A DNA stretch of 43,262 nt from Streptomyces sp. DH37 (GCF_029813835.1 NZ_JARVKV010000061.1:1-43262), one strand, 5' to 3'; shown: positions 19,390 through 27,715, counted from the first letter of the stretch. Program-made: numbers and translations. The notes: generated by a model not told the origin, from the sequence alone.

Positions 19390-20394
19390 ATGACGACAGG
19401 TAGGCCTGGGCCGGGGGTTCCTCCCGGTTCTCGGTTCGGGGGGGAGTCCGCGCCGCCGAACACGGCCTATGCCGGGCAGGTCGTGCGTTTTCCGGATCCG
19501 GTGCGGGCCGCCCGCCATCCGGGGGGTGTGCGGATCGACGAGCGGGGTTACCCGGACTTCTCGCCGTACGCGCGCGCGGCCGTGGAGATCGCGGAGCCGC
19601 CGGACGGTTTCGGCGCGGACGAGTTGCGGCTGACGGACTACGTGTCGGCGAACGCGGCGCTGCACGCCGAGGGCCACGAGCTGTGGGCGGAGCTGCCGCC
19701 GGTGGCGACGCCGCACGGCTGGACGTGGCACCACGTGGCGCACAGCCGCCGGCTGGAGTTGGTGCCGGTGGAGGTGAAGGCGCTGCTGCGGCACCACGGC
19801 GGTCTGGCGACGGCGGCGGTGGACCACGGGAAGCGGGGGACGCGGCCGTTGCAGGAGACGCGTCCGGCGCACGTGGAGGTGCCGCACGGGGTGGCGGTCT
19901 CCGAGGAGCAGGTGCTGGACGTGGAGGAGACCCTCGGGTACCGGCTGCCGGAGGCGTACCGGTCGTTCCTGAAGGCGGCGGGCGGTTGCGCGCCGGTGGG
20001 GGTGGCGCTGGACGCGGAGTTGGGGCTGCTGGTGGACCAGCCGTTCTTCACGGTGCGCGAGGAGGCGGCGGTCAACGATCTGGTGTACGTGAACAAGTGC
20101 CTGCGGGACCACCTGACGAAGGACTACCTGGCGGTGGGGTTCGTGCAGGGCGGGATCGTCGCGGTGAAGGTGCGCGGCGACGCGCGGGGTTCGGTGTGGT
20201 TCTGCGCGTACGACGACGCGCGGGACCGTGACGGGCTGACGGTGCAGGAGCGGGTGGCGGAGCTCCTGCTGCCGTGCGGCGCGGACTTCGACGCGTTCCT
20301 GCTGCGGCTGGCGGGCAATCCGCCGGAGCTGGAGACCGTGGCCGGCCTGATGGTGGACGGCGGGTTCGCGCGTGCCGTCCCGGTGGAGGGGTGA
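19390..20394 (+). CDS. WHH-family nuclease fused to a SUKH-1 (SMI1/KNR4) domain
   Basis: 334 aa from ATG 19390, preceded by AGGGGG. Residues 46-140 look like the WHH clade of HNH/Endo VII nucleases: GYPDFSPYA (53-61), then GWTWHHVAHSRRLELVP (110-126) with W113-H114-H115, then VKALLRHHGG (129-138). In the family as I know it, the segment is usually of the form LVP..LH....HTGG; here the first of those histidines is K130 while H135/H136 remain, so metal binding may be altered. Residues 171-308 are a SUKH-1 domain (VSEEQVLDVEETLGYRLPEA, SFLKAAGG, VWFCAYDD). Toxin-type and immunity-type domains in one chain, without a signal peptide, suggest an intracellular self-restrained enzyme. The next gene starts 6 nt downstream. 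Confidence 0.8.
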   Translation: MTTGRPGPGVPPGSRFGGESAPPNTAYAGQVVRFPDPVRAARHPGGVRIDERGYPDFSPYARAAVEIAEPPDGFGADELRLTDYVSANAALHAEGHELWAELPPVATPHGWTWHHVAHSRRLELVPVEVKALLRHHGGLATAAVDHGKRGTRPLQETRPAHVEVPHGVAVSEEQVLDVEETLGYRLPEAYRSFLKAAGGCAPVGVALDAELGLLVDQPFFTVREEAAVNDLVYVNKCLRDHLTKDYLAVGFVQGGIVAVKVRGDARGSVWFCAYDDARDRDGLTVQERVAELLLPCGADFDAFLLRLAGNPPELETVAGLMVDGGFARAVPVEG

Positions 20395-20400
20395 GGCTCG

Positions 20401-22770
20401 ATGGTGACGTTCGCGCAGGCGCAGGAGCGTGCGGAGCGCTGGATCAACGGCGGTGTTCCGGCGTACCAGCACCGTGAGGTGCGGGTGCGGGAGTTCGATC
20501 TGGGTTTCGTGGCGTGGGCGGAGGACCGTGCGGACGGTCCGTCGTCGGAAGGCGGCCGGCAGCGGCTGGTGATCGCGCGGGACAGCGGTGAGTCGACGCT
20601 GTGGCCGGCGCTGCCGGTGGGCGAGGTGATCCGGCGGTACGAGGAGGAGTACGGCGCGGTGGCCGCGGAGCCGGCGCCCGCGGCTCCGCCGGAGCGGGTG
20701 GACCTGGAGGCGACGTCGTTCCTGCTGACGCCGCCGGAGTGGCTGCAGGAGGCGGCGGACCGGTTGGGGATTCCGGACCGCCGCGGCGGGGGCGGTACGG
20801 ACGGCGGGGGCGGTACGGACGGTTCGGGCCGGTCGCCGGAGGGCGCCGCGCCCGCGTCCGCCACTCCTCCCCCGGCGCCCGCGGCTCCCGCGGCGCCGAC
20901 GCCTCCGCCGGCCGCCGCTTCCACTTCTGGTTCCGGTTCCGGTTCCGGTTCCACTTCCGGCTCCGGTTCTGGTTCCGGTTCCGCCGCGTCCCCGGGCGGT
21001 TCGCCGTGGGACGCGGCGGACACCAGTGGCAGCGGGAGCGGCTCGGCGTCGGTGCCGCCGCCGATGACGGTGTTCGCGCCGCCGATCAGCGGGAGCGACG
21101 AGGACGAGGAGCCGGGTCCGCCGCAGGCGAGTCCGGAGGCGAAGACGGCGCTGATGCCGGAGGGCAGTGCGCTGCCGAGGACGACGGTGGCTCCGGCGGT
21201 CGACGATCCGCAGGGTCCGCCGCGGGCGCCCGGGTCCCGGCCGCCCGGTCCGCCGCAGGCGCCGCCCGGCGGGGTGCACCACGCGGCGACGATGCTGGCC
21301 GATCCGTCGATGGGCGGCCCCGGCGGTCCCGCCGGTCCGGGCGCCCCGCCTCCGCCGCCGGGCGCGCCCGGTGCGCCGGGGGACGCGGCCACGAGCCGCG
21401 CGCCGAAGCGCGGCGGTGGCTCGTCCGTACCGCCGCCGCCCGGTGCGCCGGGGGTGCCGGGGGCGCGTCCCGGGGGTGCGGGCGCGGCGTCGCCGGACGG
21501 TTCGTCCGGGGGCGCGGCCTACGCGCCGACGCAGCTGGTGTCGGCGGACGACGTGGCGTCCCGGGGCGGTCCCGGCGGTCCGAGGCCGCCCGGCGCGCCC
21601 GGTGCGCCGGGATCGGGCGACGGCGGGTCGTCCGGTGGCGGGGTGCACCACGCGGCGACGATGCTGGCCGATCCGTCGATGGGCGGCCCCGGCGGTCCCG
21701 CCGGTCCGGGCGCCCCGTTCCCGCCGCCGGGCGCGCCCGGTGTCCCCCCGGGCGCGCCGTCGTACGGCTATCCGCAGCAGCCCGGCGGTGTGCCGATGGT
21801 CGGCCCCGGCTACATGGCGGTGCTGCGCTACCGCGCGCCGGACGGTTCCGAGCAGCAGCTGATCCGCCGCTCGGCGCCGGGCACCCCGCACCCGGAGTGG
21901 CAGATCCTGCACGAGCTGCGGGCGATGAACGTCCCGCCGCAGCAGGTGCTGGAGCTGCACACGGAGCTGGAGTGCTGCGACGTGCCCGGTGGTTACTGCG
22001 CGCGGATGGTGCGGGAGTCCTGGCCGCAGGTGCGGATCAGCCACACCGCGCCGTACGGCCGCGACCTGGCGTCGCGGCAGCAGGGCGTGCGCCATCTGAT
22101 CGAGCACCAGGGCGAGTTGCACCAGGTGGCCGACGGCCCGGCGCGTCCGGCGCCGGTGCGGGCGCCGCTGCCGCACCCCGTCCAGCCGGCGCCGCCGCTC
22201 CCGCCGGACGGGGTGGCGCAGGAGCTGGCGCAGGCGTTCGGTCCGCAGGCGGTGTTCCGCTTCGACCAGCGGGCGGTCTCCCGGCAGGGGGTGCCGGAGG
22301 TGGTGGCGCAGACGCTGATGTGGGCGGGCCTGCCGGCGGACTTCGGTCCGTTCTTCTGGGCGCAGGCGCAGCCGGGGCGTCCGGTGCCGACGCTGGCGGA
22401 GCTGGCGCAGGAGCGCGGGGTGCGGCCGGCGGCGGACGCGGCCTCGTACCTGGTGATGGGTCACGACTACGGGCGTCAGCTGTGCGTGCAGTACGGCACG
22501 GCGCACATCGTGGCGGTGCCGCTGGAGGCGGGTCCGGACGGCGGGCCGGCGGTGCCGCGGTTCGTCAACAGCGGTCTGCCGGAGTTCGTGCGCTGCCTGG
22601 CGCTGCTGGGCCGGATGTGGCGGCTGCGGTACGGGCTGACGCCGGAGCAGGCGGGCCGCTGGACGGTGGACTTCCAGGCGATGCTGGCGTGTCTGGATCC
22701 GGCGGCGCTCGCCGGTCCGGAGAACTGGTGGTCGGTGCTGCTCGAGCAGATGTGGGACGGGCTGCTGTAG
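20401..22770 (+). CDS. Imm35-like / disordered linker / deaminase / SUKH-4 fusion protein
   Basis: 789 aa. Domains in order: 1-88, YrhB/Imm35-like immunity fold (MVTFAQAQERAERWI, RQRLVIARDSGES); about 125-465, Gly/Pro/Ser-rich disordered linker with an exactly repeated segment and repeated Thr-hydrophobic motifs; 468-560, deaminase fold with H497-P-E499 (HPEWQILHEL) and C526 and C533 (ECCDVPGGYC), the layout of XOO_2897-type toxin deaminases; 604-789, SUKH-4 domain (FVNSGLPEFVRCL). Catalytic residues appear intact. ATG with GAGGGGTGAGG just upstream; 6 nt after the WHH-SUKH gene, same operon. Two immunity-type domains flank one toxin-type domain. No secretion signal. Function inferred: a nucleic-acid or nucleotide deaminase held in check in cis. 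Confidence 0.8.
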   Translation: MVTFAQAQERAERWINGGVPAYQHREVRVREFDLGFVAWAEDRADGPSSEGGRQRLVIARDSGESTLWPALPVGEVIRRYEEEYGAVAAEPAPAAPPERVDLEATSFLLTPPEWLQEAADRLGIPDRRGGGGTDGGGGTDGSGRSPEGAAPASATPPPAPAAPAAPTPPPAAASTSGSGSGSGSTSGSGSGSGSAASPGGSPWDAADTSGSGSGSASVPPPMTVFAPPISGSDEDEEPGPPQASPEAKTALMPEGSALPRTTVAPAVDDPQGPPRAPGSRPPGPPQAPPGGVHHAATMLADPSMGGPGGPAGPGAPPPPPGAPGAPGDAATSRAPKRGGGSSVPPPPGAPGVPGARPGGAGAASPDGSSGGAAYAPTQLVSADDVASRGGPGGPRPPGAPGAPGSGDGGSSGGGVHHAATMLADPSMGGPGGPAGPGAPFPPPGAPGVPPGAPSYGYPQQPGGVPMVGPGYMAVLRYRAPDGSEQQLIRRSAPGTPHPEWQILHELRAMNVPPQQVLELHTELECCDVPGGYCARMVRESWPQVRISHTAPYGRDLASRQQGVRHLIEHQGELHQVADGPARPAPVRAPLPHPVQPAPPLPPDGVAQELAQAFGPQAVFRFDQRAVSRQGVPEVVAQTLMWAGLPADFGPFFWAQAQPGRPVPTLAELAQERGVRPAADAASYLVMGHDYGRQLCVQYGTAHIVAVPLEAGPDGGPAVPRFVNSGLPEFVRCLALLGRMWRLRYGLTPEQAGRWTVDFQAMLACLDPAALAGPENWWSVLLEQMWDGLL
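21268..21717 (+). repeat. Two exact 81-bp direct repeats in the fusion-protein linker
   Basis: Positions 21268-21348 and 21637-21717 are identical over 81 bp, with near identity for about 20 bp more. They are in the same frame and encode residues 290-316 and 413-439, including HHAATMLADPSM. The duplication looks recent because even third codon positions match. It could expand or contract by recombination. Confidence 0.85.
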
Positions 22771-22796
22771 GCGTTCGCGCCCCGGCCGTCCGCGCA

Positions 22797-22833
22797 CCGT
22801 GTCCGGTCTCCGCCCGGCGGGGGCCGGACACGG
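22797..22833 (+). terminator. Terminator of the WHH-SUKH/deaminase operon
   Basis: A perfect 10-bp stem (CCGTGTCCGG at 22797-22806 with CCGGACACGG at 22824-22833) and a 17-nt loop begin 26 nt after the stop codon, followed by CTGTTCCTCC. The rest of the gap up to 23059 shows only a short direct repeat (GCCGGTCGTGGCCG, twice, near 22851 and 22875). Confidence 0.7.
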
Positions 22834-23059
22834 CTGTTCCTCCGGCCCCCGCCGGTCGTGGCCGTCCGGCCGGCCGCCGGTCGTGGCCGCCCGTCGCGTC
22901 GCTCGTGCGGGCGCCGCCGGGCGACGGCCCGAGGGGGCGCGCCGGGAAGATCGTGCTTCCGTGGGTGTTCGTACGGTTTGTGTCGGTTGCGGCCCGTGGT
23001 GCCCCATGGCGCATGCTGGGTGGGATATCCGCCGGATTGCGTGAAGGTTGGGGTTCGCC

Positions 23060-24109
23060 ATGTCTGCGTCCAAGTCGCCTCACGGCTTCGTCGTCGTACG
23101 GGGCCGCGGTTACCGACCCGAGCAGGTCGACCGCTTCACCAGCGGGCTGTACGGGGATCTGGAGGAGGCGCGGGAGCGCCTGGCCCGGCTGGGGGTGCTG
23201 GCCGGGGATCTGGAGGAGGAGGCGGACCGGCTGCGGGGGGTGGTCGCCGCGCTGCCTCCGCAGACGTACGAGGCGCTGGGCGAACGGGCCCGGCTGATCC
23301 TGTCCGAGGCGGAGGCCGAGGCCGGTGAGCTGCGGGCCCGGGCCGAGGACGAGGCGCGGCGGGTGCTGGCGCGGGCCGAGGAGGAGGGCCGGACGCTGCG
23401 GGAGGCCGCGCACGACGGGGCGGCCCGGGTGCGGGCCGAGAGCGACGCGGCGGCGGAGGCGCTGCTCGGCCTGGCGCGGGAGCGCGCCGGGGAGCTGCGG
23501 GCGGCGGCGCGCGCGGAGGCGGAGGAACTGCGGGCCGCGGGCGAGCGCGAGCTGCGGGAGATGGCCGAGCGCTGCGAGGCGCTGCTGCTGGCGCAGGAGC
23601 GGAAGCAGGCGGAGGACGCCGAGGCGCAGGGCCGTGAGCTGGCCGCGCACGAGGCGGCGGTGACCGAGCGGATCGAGGGGCTGTCCGAGCGGGGCGAGGC
23701 GCTGCTGGAGCGGGCGCGGCGGGAGGCCGCCGGGGCCGAGGAGGAGGCGCGGCGGCTCCAGGCGGAGGCCGAGGAGCGGGCCGCGGAGCTGCTGGCGCGG
23801 GCGCGGCTGCGGCAGGAGCGCGTCGAGCGCGAGACGGAGCGGATCGTGGGCGCGCACGAGGAGCGCGCGGAGGCGGTGCGCCAGCACATGGCGCATGTGC
23901 GCGCGAGCCTGGCGACGCTCACCGGGCGCGGTGTGGGCGGCACGGGGGACGTGACCGGGGACGCGACCGGCGACACGGCCGGGAGCGGCGCGGACGGGGG
24001 CGGAACCGGCGGCGCGGACGGCGGCGGGACCGGCGGCGAGGGAGCTGCCGGCGGGGGCGCTCCGGGGGGCGGGGCGACGGTGCCGGGTCAGGGGGCACCG
24101 GCGGAATGA
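23060..24109 (+). CDS. DivIVA-like coiled-coil protein
   Basis: 349 aa from ATG 23060; a TTG four codons earlier is in frame but less likely. Residues 9-40 (GFVVVRGRGYRPEQVDRFTS) resemble the short N-terminal module of DivIVA-like and Streptomyces 'cellulose-binding' coiled-coil proteins. Residues about 30-295 are an almost uninterrupted Glu/Ala/Arg-rich coiled coil, with C178 the only cysteine. The tail from 297 is Gly/Asp-rich and disordered (GTGDVTGDATGD, GGGTGG). In Streptomyces such proteins (Scy, FilP and relatives) form cytoskeletal or polar scaffolds; a role in tip growth or a membrane-associated assembly is inferred only from this resemblance. It stands alone between a terminator and glmU. 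Confidence 0.8.
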   Translation: MSASKSPHGFVVVRGRGYRPEQVDRFTSGLYGDLEEARERLARLGVLAGDLEEEADRLRGVVAALPPQTYEALGERARLILSEAEAEAGELRARAEDEARRVLARAEEEGRTLREAAHDGAARVRAESDAAAEALLGLARERAGELRAAARAEAEELRAAGERELREMAERCEALLLAQERKQAEDAEAQGRELAAHEAAVTERIEGLSERGEALLERARREAAGAEEEARRLQAEAEERAAELLARARLRQERVERETERIVGAHEERAEAVRQHMAHVRASLATLTGRGVGGTGDVTGDATGDTAGSGADGGGTGGADGGGTGGEGAAGGGAPGGGATVPGQGAPAE

Positions 24110-24307
24110 CCGGGTCTCCCCGGTATCCTGCGGAGGACACCACACCTTCCCGCGCGGTTCCGCCGCGGTCCTCTTCCGTGAACCGGCGGTGTCCGCCGGG
24201 GATACGGGGGTCGTCTCCGGGGTGGGCTCCGTGTCCGCGCGGAGTCCGTCCCGTCATCCGTCCACAAGACGTACCGAAGATCCGTCCCGAAGCCGAAGGG
24301 CACACCC

Positions 24308-25774
24308 GTGAGCGCCAACCGCCCGGCAGCCGTCGTCGTCCTCGCAGCGGGTGAGGGCACCCGCATGAAGTCCGCCAGGCCCAAGGTCCTGCACGACATC
24401 TGCGGGCGGTCGCTCGTGGGCCATGTGGTGGCGGCCTCCCGCGAGCTGGATCCCGAGGAACTGGTCGTGGTCGTCGGCCACGGCCGCGAGCAGGTCGCCG
24501 AGCACCTGGCGGCGCTGGACGCGAAGGCGCGCACGGCGGTGCAGACCGAGCAGCGGGGCACCGGGCACGCGGTGCGCACGGCGCTGGAGGCGCTGGCGGC
24601 CGACGGGGTGCGGCCGGCGGGGACGGTCGTGGTCACCTGCGGCGACACCCCGCTGCTGACGGGCGGGACGCTGTCGCGGCTGGCCGCGGCCCACGCCGAG
24701 CAGGGCAACGCGGTGACGGTGCTGTCGGCGGAGGTGCCGGACGCGACCGGCTACGGGCGGATCGTGCGGTCCGGGGACGGCGCGGTCACGGCGATCGTGG
24801 AGCACAAGGACGCCACCGAGGAGCAGCGGGCGATCCGGGAGATCAACTCGGGTGTCTTCGCGTTCGACGGGCGGCTGCTGGCCGACGCGCTGGGCCGGAT
24901 CAGCACGGACAACAGCCAGGGCGAGGAGTACCTGACCGACGTGCTGGGGATCCTGCGCGCGGACGGGCACCGGGTGGGCGCGTGCGTGGCGGGCGACCAC
25001 CGGGAGATCGTCGGCATCAACAACCGGGTGCAGCTGGCCCAGGCGCGCAGGATGCTGAACGAGCGGCTGCTGGAGCGGGCGATGCTGGCCGGCGTGACGG
25101 TGGTGGACCCGGCGTCGACGTGGCTGGACGTGACGGTGACGTACGAGCCGGACGCGCTGGTGCACCCGGGCACGCAGCTGCTGGGGTCCACGCACCTGGG
25201 CGCGGGCTGCGAGGTGGGCCCGAACGCGCGGCTGACGGACACCTCCGTCGGCGAGGGCGCGGTGGTGGTCAACGCGGTGACCGACTCGGCGGAGATCGGG
25301 CCGGGCGCCTCGGTGGGCCCGTACGCGTACCTGCGGCCCGGGACGAGGCTGGGGCCGAAGTCGAAGGCCGGCACGTACGTGGAGATGAAGAACGCCGAGG
25401 TCGGCGAGGGCACGAAGGTGCCGCACCTGTCGTACGTGGGCGACGCGACGATCGGCGAGTACACGAACATCGGCGCCGCCAGCGTCTTCGTGAACTACGA
25501 CGGGGTGAACAAGCACCACACCACGATCGGCTCCCACTGCCGTACGGGGTCGGACAACATGTTTGTGGCTCCTGTCACGGTGGGGGACGGCGCCTACACC
25601 GCCGCCGGGTCCGTGATCACCAAGGACGTGCCGCCCGGTTCGCTGGCCGTCGCGCGCGGCCAGCAGCGCAACATCGCCGGTTGGGTGGCCCGCAAGCGCC
25701 CCGGGAGCGCCGCCGCGCGGGCGGCGCAGGCCGCCGGCGGGGAGGGCGGCGACGGCCCGGTGGCGGGGGGATGA
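24308..25774 (+). CDS. glmU: Bifunctional GlmU: GlcN-1-P acetyltransferase / GlcNAc-1-P uridylyltransferase
   Basis: 488 aa, GTG start (24308). Makes UDP-GlcNAc for peptidoglycan. The N-terminal uridylyltransferase domain has VVVLAAGEGTRM (9-20) and K26 of the SARPKVLHD motif; the C-terminal left-handed beta-helix from about 250 has hexapeptide repeats, the likely catalytic histidine near 373 (VPHLSYVGDATIG), and the acetyl-CoA-binding NYDGVNKHHTTIG and SDNMFVAPVTVG. The C-terminal tail beyond about 460 is Ala/Gly-rich, as in other actinobacteria. It is followed after 90 bp by prs, a conserved pairing. Confidence 0.98.
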   Translation: MSANRPAAVVVLAAGEGTRMKSARPKVLHDICGRSLVGHVVAASRELDPEELVVVVGHGREQVAEHLAALDAKARTAVQTEQRGTGHAVRTALEALAADGVRPAGTVVVTCGDTPLLTGGTLSRLAAAHAEQGNAVTVLSAEVPDATGYGRIVRSGDGAVTAIVEHKDATEEQRAIREINSGVFAFDGRLLADALGRISTDNSQGEEYLTDVLGILRADGHRVGACVAGDHREIVGINNRVQLAQARRMLNERLLERAMLAGVTVVDPASTWLDVTVTYEPDALVHPGTQLLGSTHLGAGCEVGPNARLTDTSVGEGAVVVNAVTDSAEIGPGASVGPYAYLRPGTRLGPKSKAGTYVEMKNAEVGEGTKVPHLSYVGDATIGEYTNIGAASVFVNYDGVNKHHTTIGSHCRTGSDNMFVAPVTVGDGAYTAAGSVITKDVPPGSLAVARGQQRNIAGWVARKRPGSAAARAAQAAGGEGGDGPVAGG

Positions 25775-25864
25775 CCTGGCGGAAAAGCGCTGGGCAGGGC
25801 GTACCGTGAGAAGCGCACACCGTGGTGCGCCCCGACGAATCGATGCTCGCAAGGAGATTGTGTT

Positions 25865-26842
25865 GTGACCGGGATCAAGACGACCGGCCAGAAGAAAATG
25901 ATGTTCTTCTCCGGCCGCGCCCACCCCAGTCTGGCGGAGGAGGTCGCGGGGCATCTCGGTGTCAGCGTGGTCCCGACGAAGGCGTTCGACTTCGCCAACG
26001 GCGAGATCTACGTGCGCTTCCAGGAGTCCGCCCGTGGCGCCGACTGCTTCCTGATGCAGAGCCACACCGCCCCGATCAACAAGTGGATCATGGAGCAGCT
26101 GATCATGGTGGACGCGCTCAAGCGGGCCTCGGCCCGCAGCGTCACCGTGATCGTCCCGTTCTACGGCTACGCGCGGCAGGACAAGAAGCACCGCGGCCGT
26201 GAGCCGATCTCGGCGCGGCTGGTCGCCGACCTGCTGGCCACCGCCGGCGCGGACCGGATCCTGACGGTGGATCTGCACACCGACCAGATCCAGGGCTTCT
26301 TCGACGGCCCCGTGGACCACCTGTTCGCGCTGCCGGTGCTGACGGACTACGTGGGCGGCAAGGTGGACCGCTCCAAGCTGACGGTGGTCTCGCCGGACGC
26401 GGGCCGGGTGCGGGTCGCCGACCGCTGGTGCGACCGGCTGGGCGCGCCGCTGGCGATCGTGCACAAGCGCCGCGACCCGGACGTGGCGAACCAGGTCACC
26501 GTCCACGAGGTCGTCGGCGACGTGCGGGGCCGGGTGTGCGTGCTGGTGGACGACATGGTCGACACCGGCGGCACGATCTGCGCGGCGGCGGACGCGCTGT
26601 TCGCCAACGGCGCCGAGGACGTCATCGTGGCGGCCACCCACGGCGTGCTGTCCGGCCCGGCGGCGGACCGGCTGAAGAACTCGCAGGTGAGCGAGTTCAT
26701 CTTCACCAACACCCTGCCGACGCCGAGCGAGGTGGAGGTCGACAAGATCACGGTGCTGTCGATGGCGCCGACGATCGCCCGCGCGGTGCGCGAGGTGTTC
26801 GAGGACGGCTCGGTGACGAGCCTCTTCGACGAGCAGGCGTAA
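25865..26842 (+). CDS. prs: Ribose-phosphate pyrophosphokinase (PRPP synthetase)
   Basis: 325 aa, GTG start at 25865 with AAGGAG 8 nt upstream. Converts ribose-5-phosphate and ATP to PRPP for nucleotide, His and Trp synthesis. Visible motifs: FDFANGEIYVRFQES (41-55), the flexible catalytic loop RQDKKHRGREPI (104-115), metal-binding H138 in DLHTDQIQGFF, and the PRPP-binding loop VLVDDMVDTGGTI (226-238). Length is normal for class I enzymes. The gene order glmU-prs-rplY-pth is typical of high-GC Gram-positives. Cytoplasmic. Confidence 0.98.
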   Translation: MTGIKTTGQKKMMFFSGRAHPSLAEEVAGHLGVSVVPTKAFDFANGEIYVRFQESARGADCFLMQSHTAPINKWIMEQLIMVDALKRASARSVTVIVPFYGYARQDKKHRGREPISARLVADLLATAGADRILTVDLHTDQIQGFFDGPVDHLFALPVLTDYVGGKVDRSKLTVVSPDAGRVRVADRWCDRLGAPLAIVHKRRDPDVANQVTVHEVVGDVRGRVCVLVDDMVDTGGTICAAADALFANGAEDVIVAATHGVLSGPAADRLKNSQVSEFIFTNTLPTPSEVEVDKITVLSMAPTIARAVREVFEDGSVTSLFDEQA

Positions 26843-26921
26843 CGGTTCGGCCGGGGCGCCGCGCCGGGCGGAGGCCCGGGGCGGCGCCCCGGCCGTGTCC
26901 GGTCCGGTGTTGCGGGGGCGG

Positions 26922-27066
26922 TAGACTCGTGGAGTTGCTCGGCGAGGGAGCCGTGCCCGCGGTGGCACGGTGATCCGTTATCGGCGCGCTCTTCGCAGCA
27001 GGTCAGTCGTGGCCGAGTAGCTCTGGCAACCGCCACAGAACCGACATGAGAGACGAGGAGTGCGTC
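26922..27066 (+). promoter_or_regulatory. Putative promoter and structured leader of rplY
   Basis: TAGACT at 26922-26927 is a plausible -10, without a clear -35. The leader of about 130 nt that it would give contains a perfect 7-bp hairpin (CCGTGCC 26951-26957 with GGCACGG 26964-26970, 6-nt loop). It might be an autoregulatory ribosomal-protein leader, but I recognise no known family. Confidence 0.4.
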
Positions 27067-27657
27067 ATGGCCGACGTCAAGATTTCCGCCGAGGTCCGCA
27101 AGGAGTTCGGCAAGGGTGCGTCCCGCCGTCTGCGCCGCGAGGACAAGATCCCGGGTGTCGTCTACGGGCACGGCGGCGAGCCGGTCCACGTGGCCCTTCC
27201 CGGCTACGACCTGATGATGGCCCTGAAGACCTCGAACGTGCTGATCACGCTCGACATCGAGGGCCGCCAGGAGCTGGTGATCCCCAAGGCCGTGCAGCGC
27301 GAGGCCATCCGCGGCTTCCTGGTCCACATCGACCTGCTGGTGGTCAAGCGGGGCGAGCAGGTCACCGTCGAGATCCCGGTCCACACCGAGGGCGAGCTGG
27401 CCCCGGGCCAGTACCTGCTGGAGCACGTGCTGAACACGCTGCCGGTCGAGGCCGAGGCCACCCACATCCCGGAGTCCGTGACCGTCTCCATCGAGGGCCT
27501 GGCCGCGGGCGACTCCGTCCTGGCCAAGGACATCCCGCTGCCCAAGGGCTCCTCGCTGGCCGTCGAGGAGGACACCGTCGTCCTCAACGTGCTGGCCGCC
27601 CAGGCCTCCGAGGCCGCCGAGGGCGAGGGCGCCGAGGGCGAGTCCGCCGCGGAGTGA
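27067..27657 (+). CDS. rplY: 50S ribosomal protein L25 (Ctc-type, two-domain)
   Basis: 196 aa from ATG 27067, with GAGGAG 6 nt upstream. The N-terminal domain (1-95) is the 5S-rRNA-binding L25 fold (KISAEVRKEFGKGASRRLRR, KIPGVVYGHG). The second domain (about 100-180) is the TL5/Ctc beta domain (VEIPVHTEGELAPGQ). An acidic Ala/Glu tail ends the protein. This is the long general-stress Ctc form rather than the short E. coli L25. It lies upstream of pth, from which it is separated by a strong terminator. Confidence 0.97.
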   Translation: MADVKISAEVRKEFGKGASRRLRREDKIPGVVYGHGGEPVHVALPGYDLMMALKTSNVLITLDIEGRQELVIPKAVQREAIRGFLVHIDLLVVKRGEQVTVEIPVHTEGELAPGQYLLEHVLNTLPVEAEATHIPESVTVSIEGLAAGDSVLAKDIPLPKGSSLAVEEDTVVLNVLAAQASEAAEGEGAEGESAAE

Positions 27658-27674
27658 CCCGCGGCCCGCTCCTC

Positions 27675-27715
27675 CCGGCCGCCGCCCCGCCCCGTGGGCG
27701 CGGGGCGGCGGCCGG
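27675..27715 (+). terminator. rplY terminator
   Basis: A perfect 16-bp GC stem (27675-27690 with 27700-27715) around a 9-nt loop begins 17 nt after the rplY stop. pth therefore probably has its own promoter or receives readthrough. Confidence 0.88.

Noticed and set aside
18102..22770. Reading the deaminase/nuclease proteins as secreted contact-dependent toxins
   Set aside because: No signal peptides, WXG100, RHS or other delivery modules, and immunity-type domains are fused in cis.
19159..23073. A 1304-codon minus-strand frame across the toxin-type locus
   Set aside because: His/Arg/Pro-rich antisense composition without motifs; the plus-strand genes have recognisable domains and ribosome binding sites.
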